DNA of 10,420 nt, taken from contig JBMTQX010000083.1 of assembly GCA_049446715.1 (NCBI GenBank), positions 1 to 10,420 on the forward strand, read 5' to 3'. The DNA is from Eutrophocola sp049446715 (GTDB lineage Bacteria; Pseudomonadota; Gammaproteobacteria; Pseudomonadales; Pseudohongiellaceae). Numbering within the stretch: position 1 is the first letter of the stretch; each line of letters starts with the position of its first letter. The translations under genes and the position numbers were made by a program. Positions 1 to 6,608 of the stretch are shown in pieces. The notes under the pieces are model-generated. The model saw only the letters and a list, made by a program, of their open reading frames with translations. It did no database searches and was not told the DNA's origin.

Positions 1-343
1 GCGCCGCCACCACGGCAAAGAGGGCAAACAGCGATTCGGTCGGCACCCCGGCCACGCCTCAGGCCCTGGCCATCCAGCGCGCAATAAACACGGTGGAGAC
101 ATACCCGAAGATGGGGGCATTGCAATACAGGAAACTGATCAATACCCGGGTGGTGTTATCAAAGCGCAGGGGTTCGGCAACCCCCCAGGCACCAGCCAAG
201 CAGTGTGGCCCCTGCCCAGGCAAAAAGGGGCGCAATGAGGATCAGGATAAAGGTCAGCTTCTAGACGCCGCCGATGACCCGGGTGTCGCCCCTGGCGATA
301 TCCTGAAAAACCTAACCGGGTGAATGCAGCACTGAGAGCAGCA
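1..343 (-). pseudogene. Decayed membrane-protein gene remnant, partial at window edge
   Basis: Reading the minus strand, two hydrophobic stretches can be joined only by changing frame. The first, around positions 190-250, reads KLTFILILIAPLFAWAGATL and is preceded by an in-frame TAG. The second, around 65-170, contains RVLISFLYCNAPIFGYVSTV and ends at an in-frame TGA near 60, after which a further hydrophobic segment (SLFALFAVVAA) runs off the window. The hydrophobic helices and the DNTTRVLISF / NAPIFGY pattern look like a multi-pass membrane protein (Yip1-like or an AEC-type permease are guesses only). At least one frameshift and two stops break it, so no functional product is expected. I could not assign a family. 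No start codon or ribosome binding site is supported, and the upper boundary is approximate. Confidence 0.4.
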
Positions 344-504
344 AGGGAATACCTCAACTGGTTACGTGAATCACTTGCCGTGAAAAGATGGTGACAACTC
401 TAGGAGACATTGTGAAAGCTGATCTTTGTCAATATCAACTTCCAAGGGGCAATAAAACAGCTTTTTGGTATTGATCATCCCGATAAAAACTCTGCTCAAA
501 ATTC

Positions 505-584
505 GGGGACAGTTTACTTAATTAGTATCAAAACCCTGCTCGCCTGCCACGGATGACGCAGCTTTCATTAAGTAAACTGTCCCC
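505..584. repeat. Short element bounded by an 18-bp perfect inverted repeat (REP-transposase-type ends)
   Basis: Positions 505-522 (GGGGACAGTTTACTTAAT) are the exact reverse complement of 567-584. They enclose 44 bp (523-566) with no coding capacity. Two of the next four outer positions also pair. Near-identical GGGGACAGT-TACTT ends are, from memory, common around IS200-like REP-associated tyrosine transposase genes in proteobacteria, so this may be a non-autonomous or internally deleted copy. No transposase remains here. The right arm ends 4 bases before the stop codon of the neighbouring minus-strand gene. The transcript of that gene would therefore end in this large hairpin, which could protect or terminate it. 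Neither a target-site duplication nor a mobile history can be shown from one copy. Confidence 0.6.
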
Positions 585-588
585 AAAC

Positions 589-1197
589 TCAGTCCGGTAT
601 GGGCAGACCGGCCCAGCCATACACCTCGGCCATGACTGCCGCTGCCGTTTCCGGGCGATCCTCGCCGGGCAGGTCATTGTTCACGGCATACCCCGTTCGG
701 GCCAGGCTCCAGGACAAATGCCGGTAGGATGCCCGGTACCCTGCCAGCTCAGCCGGGTCTATTTCAGGATACTGGCCAGGGGTGGCCGGTACCAGTTCGT
801 CGCGGCGATAGATGGCACTGAAACTCATCAAGCCCCACTCCCCGGCGCGCTTTTCAGCCGTGTAGATCATCAGGCAATGGGATGACAAGGTCACCTCGAT
901 GCCATCCACGTCCTGGGGTATGTCGATGATGCCAGACAGGGTGGCAACCGCGCGCTCGCCGTTGAGGGACACTAGGATCGGGCCCAGCCGATGCTTGGCG
1001 CGCATACCGCGTTCATACATGTCTTTCGAACCCGCCACAAACTCGGCCCCGTTACCGCTGAACCAGCTGATGTTGATACGGGAATCGGCATGAAAACAGG
1101 ACGCCATCCGGCGCCACAGGCACAGGTCTCGGCTTTCCCGCTCCCGGCAGATGAGTTGCTGGATGGCCAGGATGTCTGTGGCTTCGTCGGGGGTCAT
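589..1197 (-). CDS. SnoaL-like / NTF2-fold domain protein
   Basis: A 202-residue protein, probably cytoplasmic (no signal peptide). Residues about 5-135 have the pattern of the SnoaL_4/NTF2-like fold: a start helix (DILAIQQLICRERESRD), the FHADSRINISWFSG strand region, a KHRLGPILVSLNGERAVA segment, and a final strand ending FSAIYRRDEL. Residues about 154-202 form a tail with the motif DLPGEDRPE, typical of a SnoaL-like subgroup. Members of this fold include isomerases, hydrolases and cyclases acting on steroids or aromatic polyketides, but many have no known substrate. No catalytic residue can be assigned here. The start at 1197 is chosen because GGAG lies 11 bases upstream. In-frame ATGs at 1230 and 1269 lack a Shine-Dalgarno sequence. 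The gene is divergent from pntA and stands alone. The exact activity is unknown. Confidence 0.8.
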   Translation of the reverse strand: MTPDEATDILAIQQLICRERESRDLCLWRRMASCFHADSRINISWFSGNGAEFVAGSKDMYERGMRAKHRLGPILVSLNGERAVATLSGIIDIPQDVDGIEVTLSSHCLMIYTAEKRAGEWGLMSFSAIYRRDELVPATPGQYPEIDPAELAGYRASYRHLSWSLARTGYAVNNDLPGEDRPETAAAVMAEVYGWAGLPIPD

Positions 1198-1357
1198 GCT
1201 GGGATGTTCTCCATTCAGTATCAAAGGCATATCGATAAAAGGATAAAGGGATATAAAGAGAAAAGGCAAACGGGTTTAGAAACTGCGGCTGAGGATAAAT
1301 TTAATGCTTTTAATAACATCGTCATTTAACTCAGTTGTTGCTGGACGTTAGACGCTG

Positions 1358-1392
1358 TGTCGGCAAACGGGCTGCGCCCTGTGCCGACCTGC
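1358..1392 (-). repeat. REP-like palindrome (reverse orientation)
   Basis: The palindrome has perfect outer arms GTCGGCA (1359-1365) and TGCCGAC (1382-1388), and an inner stem GGGC-TGC-GCCC. Read on the minus strand it begins GCAGGTCGGC, the same head as the copy at 9798-9834. This head-plus-imperfect-palindrome layout is that of bacterial REP sequences. It lies in a divergent promoter region, an unusual place for a REP. Confidence 0.7.
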
Positions 1393-1451
1393 AACTGACG
1401 CCCTTGCCCCCTTTGCTCCCTCACTTCTTCCCTCGAAAAGCCTGTCGAAGC

Positions 1452-1488
1452 TGCCAAATGACCGCACTGCGTGCCTGTTGCCGCCTAC
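1452..1488 (-). repeat. Degenerate REP-like palindrome (reverse orientation)
   Basis: On the minus strand this 37-bp stretch begins GTAGGCGGCAACAGGC and aligns without gaps to the copy at 9668-9704 (37 bp) over its whole length, including the CGGTCAT segment. The inner stem GCAC-TGC-GTGC (1463-1473) is intact, while the outer arms have decayed. It is best explained as an old member of the same family. Confidence 0.5.
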
Positions 1489-1520
1489 GGGGCCTAACTA
1501 CGCTCCCCAGGACGTCAACA

Positions 1521-1549
1521 TTGTAAAAATCGACCAAAAAAGGTTTACT
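1521..1549 (+). promoter_or_regulatory. Weak sigma-70-like promoter candidate for pntAB
   Basis: TTGTAA (1521-1526) and TTTACT (1544-1549) each match 4 of 6 consensus bases of the -35 and -10 boxes and are 17 bases apart. Transcription would start about 30-35 bases before the pntA ATG. The surrounding AT-rich sequence fits a promoter, but the match is weak and other placements are possible. Confidence 0.3.
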
Positions 1550-1588
1550 TGCCCTCAATAATAACAATCAAATAAAGGGAAATCTGAC

Positions 1589-3142
1589 ATGCTAATCGGC
1601 ATTCCGAAGGAAATTCACGCCGGTGAAAAACGTGTCGCCACTACCCCCGAGGCCGCAGAAAAACTGCGCTCGCTTGGCTACGACATCGCTCTTGAGCGCG
1701 GTGCCGGCGCTGCCGCCAACTTCAGTGACGATGCCTACCGCGAAGCCGGTGTCCAGATCTTTGAAACCGCACGCGAGATCTGGGAAAAAGCCGACATCAT
1801 CCTGAAAGTCCGCGCACCGGAAACCCACCCGGACATGTGCCTGGATGAGTCGGAACTGGTCCACGCTGGCAAGACGCTCATCAGTTTCATCCAGCCTGCG
1901 ATCAACACAGAACTCATGCAGCGCCTGTCTGCCACCGGCGGTACCGTGCTGGCCATGGACAGTGTGCCGCGCATTTCCCGCGCCCAGAAAATGGATGCCC
2001 TCAGCTCCATGGCCAATATCGCGGGCTATCGTGCCGTCGTCGAAGCTGCCCAGCATTTTGGCCGCTTCTTCACCGGGCAGATTACCGCCGCCGGCAAGGT
2101 CCCGCCGGCCAAGGTGCTCGTCATTGGTGCTGGCGTGGCAGGCCTGGCCGCCATCGGCGCCGCCAAGAGTATGGGCGCCATCGTGCGTGCCTTCGACACC
2201 CGCCCGGAAGTGAAGGAGCAAGTGGAAAGCATGGACGCCGAATTCCTCATGCTCGACTTCGAGGAAGACGGCAGCGGTGAAGGCGGTTATGCCAAGGTCA
2301 TGAGCGAGGAGTTCATCAAGAAAGAAATGGAGCTCTTTGCCAGGCAGGCCATAGAAGTGGATATCGTTATCACCACCGCGCTGATCCCGGGCAAGCCTGC
2401 CCCCGAGCTGTGGACCGAAGCCATGGTTGAAGGCATGAAAGACGGCAGTGTCGTGGTGGACCTGGCTGCGGAAATGGGCGGCAACTGCAAACTGACCGAG
2501 GCCAACAAGGTCGTGGTCAAGCATGGCGTCACCCTGATCGGCTACACCGACCTGCCCTCACGCCTGGCGGCCCAGGCCAGCCAGCTCTATGCCACCAACC
2601 TGTTCCACCTGCTGTCGGACATGACCAAGGACAAGGACGGCCAGCTGGTTGTGAACATGGAAGACGAAGTCATACGCGGGGCTACCGTGATCAACCAGGG
2701 CGAGATCACCTGGCCACCTCCCGCTCCGCGCCTGTATGCCTTACCGGAAAAGAAGGACGACAAGGCCCCGACCAGGGTCGCCGCCGGGGAGAGCAAGCCG
2801 AACCCGCTCAAGCAGCTGGTGTTTTTCGGCATAGCCGGCCTGTTGCTGCTGGCCCTGGGATCGGTAGCGCCGGCCAGTTTCATGTCCCATTTCACCGTGT
2901 TTGTGCTGTCGTGTTTCGTGGGTTACATGGTGATCTGGAATGTCACGCCGTCGCTGCATACGCCGCTCATGAGCGTGACCAACGCAATCAGCAGCATCAT
3001 CATCATTGGCGCGCTGCTGCAGATCTCCTCGCCGGATAGTCTGAACAAGTACCTGGCCGCGTTTGCCATTCTCATCACCAGCATCAACATTGTCGGCGGG
3101 TTTGCGGTCACGCAACGCATGCTGGCGATGTTCCGCAAGTAA
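1589..3142 (+). CDS. pntA: NAD(P) transhydrogenase subunit alpha
   Basis: PntA of the inner-membrane proton-translocating transhydrogenase, which uses the proton gradient to transfer hydride from NADH to NADP+. The 517 residues are close to the usual ~510. Domain I (about 1-380) binds NAD(H). It has the family start GIPKEI, the conserved region RAQKMDALSSMANIAGYRAV (131-150), the Rossmann loop GAGVAG (180-185) with the acidic residue D203 after the second strand, and the segment TTALIPGKPAP (262-272). A charged, Pro/Lys-rich linker (about 376-406) leads to four membrane helices (about 408-426, 432-451, 464-480, 487-505). These form the alpha part of the membrane domain. The four-helix tail means this is the E. 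coli-type two-gene system, not the three-gene form common in alphaproteobacteria. AAGGGA lies 8 bases before the ATG. The stop overlaps the ribosome binding site of pntB, so the two are co-transcribed. Confidence 0.97.
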   Translation: MLIGIPKEIHAGEKRVATTPEAAEKLRSLGYDIALERGAGAAANFSDDAYREAGVQIFETAREIWEKADIILKVRAPETHPDMCLDESELVHAGKTLISFIQPAINTELMQRLSATGGTVLAMDSVPRISRAQKMDALSSMANIAGYRAVVEAAQHFGRFFTGQITAAGKVPPAKVLVIGAGVAGLAAIGAAKSMGAIVRAFDTRPEVKEQVESMDAEFLMLDFEEDGSGEGGYAKVMSEEFIKKEMELFARQAIEVDIVITTALIPGKPAPELWTEAMVEGMKDGSVVVDLAAEMGGNCKLTEANKVVVKHGVTLIGYTDLPSRLAAQASQLYATNLFHLLSDMTKDKDGQLVVNMEDEVIRGATVINQGEITWPPPAPRLYALPEKKDDKAPTRVAAGESKPNPLKQLVFFGIAGLLLLALGSVAPASFMSHFTVFVLSCFVGYMVIWNVTPSLHTPLMSVTNAISSIIIIGALLQISSPDSLNKYLAAFAILITSINIVGGFAVTQRMLAMFRK

Positions 3143-3152
3143 GGAGGTCATG

Positions 3153-4550
3153 ATGTCTGACGGTATCATCACCATGGCCTACCTGGGTGCCAGCATCCTG
3201 TTCATCCTGGCGCTGGGCGGCCTGTCCAACCAGGAAACGGCACGGCGCGGCAATGCTTTCGGCATATCCGGTATGGCCATTGCCCTGCTGGCCACCATCA
3301 TCGGGATCGTCACGGACAATTACGCCCTCATGCTTGGCTGCATCGGGGTCGGCGGGGTGGTTGGCCTGATCCTGGCGAAGAAGGTCGAAATGACCCAGAT
3401 GCCGGAACTGGTGGCGATCCTGCACAGCCTGGTCGGTCTCGCCGCCGTGCTGGTGGGCTACGGCACCTTCCTCGACCACAGCATCATGCTGACGGGAGTC
3501 GAGAAAACCATTCACGATGTGGAAATCTATCTCGGCATCCTCATCGGGGCCCTGACCTTCTCCGGCTCGGTGTTGGCTTACCTGAAGCTCAGCGCCAAGA
3601 TCGGCGGCAAGCCCCTGTTATTGCCCGGCCGGCATTTTCTGAACCTGATCCTGTTAATCGTTGCCGTGGTTTACCTGGTGCAGTTCATCAATGCCACGGA
3701 TGACCAGGGCGCCATGCAGTCACTGATGGTCATGACCGCCATCGCCCTGCTCTTCGGCATCCACATGGTCATGGCCATCGGCGGCGCTGACATGCCCGTT
3801 GTGGTCTCGATGCTCAATTCCTACTCCGGCTGGGCCGCAGCCGCCACCGGTTTCATGCTCAGCAATGACCTGCTGATTGTCATCGGTGCCCTGGTCGGCT
3901 CCTCCGGCGCCATTCTGAGCTACATCATGTGCAAGGCCATGAACCGCAAATTCCTGTCGGTCATTGCCGGTGGTTTTGGCTCCACCAGTGGTTCAGGCAC
4001 AGCCAGTGGTCCTGCCGGTAGCGAAGACGATATCCAGCCTGTTGATGCCGAGTCTGTGGCCCACATGCTGCTGGCGGCAAAGAAAGTCATGATCCTGCCC
4101 GGTTACGGCATGGCCGTTGCCCAGGCCCAGCATTCGGTGTTCGAGATGAGCCGCAAGCTGCGTGAAGCCGGCGTCGATGTCGGCTTTGGCATTCATCCCG
4201 TGGCAGGCCGTATGCCCGGGCACATGAACGTACTGCTGGCAGAGGCCCGTGTGCCCTATGACATCGTGTATGAAATGGAAGAGATCAACGACGACTTTCC
4301 GGCAGTAGACGTCTCCATCGTCATCGGCGCCAACGACATCGTTAATCCAGCCGCCCAGGAAGTCCCGGACAGCCCCATCGCCGGCATGCCGGTACTGGAA
4401 CCCTGGCTGGGCAAGACCACCGTGGTGCTGAAACGCTCCATGGCCTCAGGCTATGCCGGTGTCGACAACCCGCTGTTCTATAAAGAAAACACACGCATGC
4501 TGTTCGGGGATGCCAAGCAGAGTATCGATGATATTCTGAAGAACCTGTAA
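3153..4550 (+). CDS. pntB: NAD(P) transhydrogenase subunit beta
   Basis: PntB carries the beta part of the proton channel (domain II, about 1-275, some nine helices) and the NADP(H)-binding domain III (about 300-465). At 465 residues it matches the E. coli protein (462) closely. His91 (in VAILHSLVGL), Asp213 and Asn222 (in GADMPVVVSMLNSYSGW) fall at the same numbers as the E. coli proton-channel residues. Domain III shows the nucleotide loop GYGMAVAQAQ (317-326), GANDIVNP (392-399) and KRSMASGYAG (427-436), all as expected for the NADPH site. A Gly/Ser-rich linker lies at 273-290. The start at 3153 is preferred over the ATG at 3150, because AAGGAGG (3141-3147) is then 5 rather than 2 bases away. 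The choice of 3153 also puts His91 and Asn222 in register with E. coli. That ribosome binding site overlaps the pntA stop, so translation is coupled. Confidence 0.97.
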   Translation: MSDGIITMAYLGASILFILALGGLSNQETARRGNAFGISGMAIALLATIIGIVTDNYALMLGCIGVGGVVGLILAKKVEMTQMPELVAILHSLVGLAAVLVGYGTFLDHSIMLTGVEKTIHDVEIYLGILIGALTFSGSVLAYLKLSAKIGGKPLLLPGRHFLNLILLIVAVVYLVQFINATDDQGAMQSLMVMTAIALLFGIHMVMAIGGADMPVVVSMLNSYSGWAAAATGFMLSNDLLIVIGALVGSSGAILSYIMCKAMNRKFLSVIAGGFGSTSGSGTASGPAGSEDDIQPVDAESVAHMLLAAKKVMILPGYGMAVAQAQHSVFEMSRKLREAGVDVGFGIHPVAGRMPGHMNVLLAEARVPYDIVYEMEEINDDFPAVDVSIVIGANDIVNPAAQEVPDSPIAGMPVLEPWLGKTTVVLKRSMASGYAGVDNPLFYKENTRMLFGDAKQSIDDILKNL

Positions 4551-4565
4551 GGTGACTACAGCATG

Positions 4566-4596
4566 TGTCGGCAAACGCTACGCTATGCCGGCCTAC
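4566..4596 (-). repeat. REP-like palindrome (reverse orientation)
   Basis: On the minus strand this reads GTAGGCCGGCATAGCG, and the outer arms GCCGGCA and TGCCGAC pair with one G-T wobble. It starts 16 bases after the pntB stop and shares head and arms with the other REP copies in the window. A hairpin here can stabilise the 3' end of the pntAB mRNA. Confidence 0.65.
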
Positions 4597-4610
4597 GACA
4601 TGAATCGTGT

Positions 4611-4645
4611 TACCGGATGAGGGGCTTCGCCCTTTTTCGGCCTAC
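4611..4645 (-). repeat. REP-like palindrome (reverse orientation)
   Basis: On the minus strand it begins GTAGGCCGAAAAAGGGCG. The inner stem GGGC-TTC-GCCC (4622-4632) is perfect and the outer CCG/CGG bases pair. It lies 14 bases after the previous REP in the same orientation, so the two form a small tandem cluster downstream of pntB. Confidence 0.65.
4618..4637 (+). terminator. Probable intrinsic terminator of pntAB, formed by a REP
   Basis: On the plus strand the REP inner stem GGGC-TTC-GCCC is followed directly by TTTTT (4633-4637). G4621, A4620 and G4619 can extend the stem by pairing with the first Ts. This is the shape of a rho-independent terminator, about 70 bases after the pntB stop. 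Confidence 0.5.
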
Positions 4646-4695
4646 CTGCCTCGTATAAGGGACGCTTTATCGTTTTATTAGTCACCTGCAGCGTG

Positions 4696-4752
4696 GTAGG
4701 TCAGCATAAGGCCTCAGCGTGAGCGAGGTAAATAAAGGCCCGTTTGCTGACA
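4696..4752 (+). repeat. Long REP-like palindrome in the leader of the CxxC operon
   Basis: It begins GTAGGTCAGCATAAGGCC, and its outer arms GTCAGCA (4700-4706) and TGCTGAC (4745-4751) are a perfect 7-bp match 38 bases apart. Inside sits a second hairpin, CCTC(AGCGTGAGC)GAGG. It is longer than the other copies (57 vs 31-37 bp) and lies in forward orientation. Its right edge is 11 bases before the ribosome binding site of the next gene, so it probably lies in that gene's 5' untranslated region. Confidence 0.5.
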
Positions 4753-4772
4753 TCTGCAAAAACGGAGGACAC

Positions 4773-5591
4773 ATGAATAGAATAACAACGTGGTGCCTGC
4801 TCCTGCTGTTTCCTGTCCTGGCGCATGCCCAGGATCCCAAAGACTATTACGGCGGCTGGATTGCCGACCTCGACGGCGTGCGCCAGATCTTCTACCTGGT
4901 AATCCGTGATGGCGCAGTCACCGGCACCCTGTGCCACGACTGCGACAACCTGGCCAACCTGGCCTTTGTCGATGACGGCACCCTCTCTTCCGAGGGGCTC
5001 GATTTCAGGCTCTATTACTACCCTTCCGACAGGGCGCTGTACACCGAAGCCATCACGGCAACCCGCGACAACGCGGGCCTGCTGGTGACCGGCCTGGGTG
5101 GCCGGACAACCCCGGTGCGTTTTCACCGCGACATGCCCGCCCCGAATACACCACCCGCGCCTGCCCCGGAGACCCAGATGAACCCGCGCCCGAATCTCTC
5201 GCGCACGGACTGGGTGCTGCCCGGCCCGGCAGAAACCATCAGCCCGGACAAAGTCGCCGGCACCTGGCTGTATGGCAGTGGCCCCGGCAAGCAGCGGTTC
5301 ATGTTCCGTCAGCACAAGGATGGCCTGCGCGGCATGGTATGTGGTCCATGCGATGTCGTCTCCGCCATGGCACCGCTGGAAAAAATTGCCTGGTCAGGCA
5401 CTACCCTGCATTTTGAAATCGTTCATGAGGACAACGGTTTCGGCTATCTCGATTACGGACCATTCAGTAATGTCGCCGATGCTCAAATCGCCAAACATGA
5501 AATGCATATGGCGGTGACCACCAGCTACAACCCGCCCGATACGCCGGTGATTGAAATGACCCTGCTCGGGCCAGTCCGGGAGAAGCCATGA
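4773..5591 (+). CDS. Exported protein with two CxxC modules, paralogue A (unrecognised family)
   Basis: A 272-residue protein I cannot name. Residues 1-20 are a Sec signal peptide (NRIT, then a Leu-rich core, cleavage likely after AHA). There is no lipobox. The mature part has two related modules joined by a Pro-rich linker (about 121-160). Module 1 has W29, F40, G51, C54-x2-C57 and F78. Module 2 has W165, F176, G187, C190-x2-C193 and F214, so the spacings are identical. The only mature cysteines are these two pairs. The second pair reads CGPC, the thioredoxin active-site string, but the surroundings are not a thioredoxin fold. Pairs could hold disulfides, bind a metal or take part in thiol redox; this is inference. 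The start at 4773 is chosen because GGAGG (4764-4768) is 4 bases upstream and the signal peptide begins there; an in-frame GTG at 4719 is rejected. The stop overlaps the next gene by ATGA. Confidence 0.85.
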   Translation: MNRITTWCLLLLFPVLAHAQDPKDYYGGWIADLDGVRQIFYLVIRDGAVTGTLCHDCDNLANLAFVDDGTLSSEGLDFRLYYYPSDRALYTEAITATRDNAGLLVTGLGGRTTPVRFHRDMPAPNTPPAPAPETQMNPRPNLSRTDWVLPGPAETISPDKVAGTWLYGSGPGKQRFMFRQHKDGLRGMVCGPCDVVSAMAPLEKIAWSGTTLHFEIVHEDNGFGYLDYGPFSNVADAQIAKHEMHMAVTTSYNPPDTPVIEMTLLGPVREKP

Positions 5592-6370
5592 AGCACCTCT
5601 TCAGCCTGTTGCTCTGCCTGCTGCCGCTGACCCTCGAGGCCCAGGACAGGCAGGACTACTTTGGCGGCTGGGTCGCCGAGCATGATGAAGGCAAGGAAAT
5701 TTTCTACGTGGTCATTCGGGATGACGGCATCCGTGGTTTTTACTGTGACGCTTGTACCCACCCGGACAACCTCGCCTTCATCGATGACGGCAAACTGGCG
5801 GCATCCGGGCTGACATTCAGGTTGTCCCATGTCTCTGGCCAGGAAACCGTTACAGCCGTCCGTGAAGGTGATGCGCTGCTGGTGACCAGGGGTGCCAGGG
5901 CACCGGTGCGCTTTGTGCGGGAAACGCCGCCCGCAACGCCGGCTCCTGTTAACCGCCGGCCCAACTTCCCGGTGCCCATGGGTAAAACCGTGATGCCAGG
6001 TGAGGCGGAACCCATCTCACCGGCCACCATCGCCGGCATCTGGCTGTGGGGCACGGGTCCCGGGAAACAGTATTTCCTGTTTCGTGAATACCAGGGCAGC
6101 CTGCGCGGCATGGTCTGTGGCCCCTGCGACAGTGTCAACGCCATGGCCCCCCTGGAGCATTTCAGCTTTGATGACACGGTCATGCATTTCCAGATCATCC
6201 ACGAGGACAATGGCCGCAACGTGCAGTTGCACGGGCCCTATAGCCGCTTTACCGACGCCGTACTCAGCCGCAATGAACTGCATATCAGCGCCCACAACAG
6301 CTTCAACCCGCCCGAAGCGGCCCCGATCGAGATGACCCTGCTGGGTCCGGTCGACCGAGTTTCTCCCTAA
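5588..6370 (+). CDS. Exported protein with two CxxC modules, paralogue B (unrecognised family)
   Basis: A 260-residue paralogue of the preceding gene product. It starts inside that gene's stop codon (ATGA, 5588-5591), with GGGAG (5578-5582) 5 bases upstream, so translation is coupled. Residues 1-18 form a Sec signal peptide (KHLFSLLLCLLPLTLEA). Module 1: W28, F39, G50, C53-x2-C56, F77. Module 2: W152, F163, G174, C177-x2-C180, F201. These match paralogue A exactly in spacing, and the four mature cysteines are again only these pairs. Shared strings include LRGMVCGPCD, GPGKQ, HEDNG and IEMTLLGPV near the C-terminus. The second modules are more alike than the first ones, so module 2 is probably the better conserved functional site. 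The W-x10-F strand pattern suggests a small beta-barrel, but this is a guess. The pair may form a heterodimer or be partly redundant; no function is known to me. Confidence 0.85.
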   Translation: MKHLFSLLLCLLPLTLEAQDRQDYFGGWVAEHDEGKEIFYVVIRDDGIRGFYCDACTHPDNLAFIDDGKLAASGLTFRLSHVSGQETVTAVREGDALLVTRGARAPVRFVRETPPATPAPVNRRPNFPVPMGKTVMPGEAEPISPATIAGIWLWGTGPGKQYFLFREYQGSLRGMVCGPCDSVNAMAPLEHFSFDDTVMHFQIIHEDNGRNVQLHGPYSRFTDAVLSRNELHISAHNSFNPPEAAPIEMTLLGPVDRVSP

Positions 6371-6458
6371 AGGGAGACTCCCCCCAACTTACCTGATTTT
6401 TTTTCACACAGGCGGGTAAAAATGCCTGCCTGCCAGCTCCTTCTGCAGTCTTTTTTTT
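6362..6458 (+). terminator. Hairpins and two T8 tracts after the CxxC operon
   Basis: TCTCCC-TAAA-GGGAGA (6362-6377) forms a 6-bp hairpin that includes the stop codon, with a run of eight Ts at 6397-6404. A second hairpin (6409-6432, 10 pairs with two G-T wobbles, AAAA loop) is followed by another eight Ts at 6451-6458. In each case the T tract begins 18-19 bases after the stem, too far for a textbook terminator. The T tracts on the plus strand still favour transcription ending here, between convergent genes. Confidence 0.35.
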
Positions 6459-6608
6459 ACCCATCGCGCTGAACCCCGCATGGTATAGGGCTCCAAAAAG
6501 TTGGCACGCTCTTCGATACATATTCCCGTAAGCGTAAACAAAACAGAGACTCACACAGATTACCGTTACACCGTACCGATTCCGTCCCTGAAGCTTACCC
6601 CCTTCCTC

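Larger units (their letters stand above)
1198..1588. other. Divergent intergenic region with two REP palindromes
   Basis: This 391-bp stretch between the SnoaL-like gene (minus) and pntA (plus) shows no credible coding region. Bases about 1230-1330 are AT-rich and probably contain the promoter of the minus-strand gene, though no clear -35/-10 pair is seen. The middle (1358-1392 and 1452-1488) holds two REP-like palindromes, listed separately. The last 70 bases are AT-rich again and carry a weak candidate promoter and the ribosome binding site AAGGGA (1575-1580) of pntA. Confidence 0.7.

Noticed and set aside
553..885. Open frame (110 codons) on the plus strand across the inverted repeat
   Set aside because: It overlaps the repeat arm and is antisense to the SnoaL-like gene; no support as a gene.
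1592..2524. Long open frame (310 codons) on the minus strand opposite pntA
   Set aside because: It is antisense to the strongly conserved domain I of PntA. Its composition (excess Gly, His, Asp, Phe) is that of a reverse-strand shadow.
4932..6140. CxxC motifs as haem c attachment sites or a thioredoxin active site
   Set aside because: None of the four is followed by His, so they are not CxxCH haem sites. The CGPC pairs lack the preceding Trp and the thioredoxin fold pattern.
6501..6517. Sigma-54-like promoter (TTGGCACG with a following TTC-GA)
   Set aside because: The GG element is good but the essential GC of the -12 element is GA, and no intact gene follows on the plus strand.
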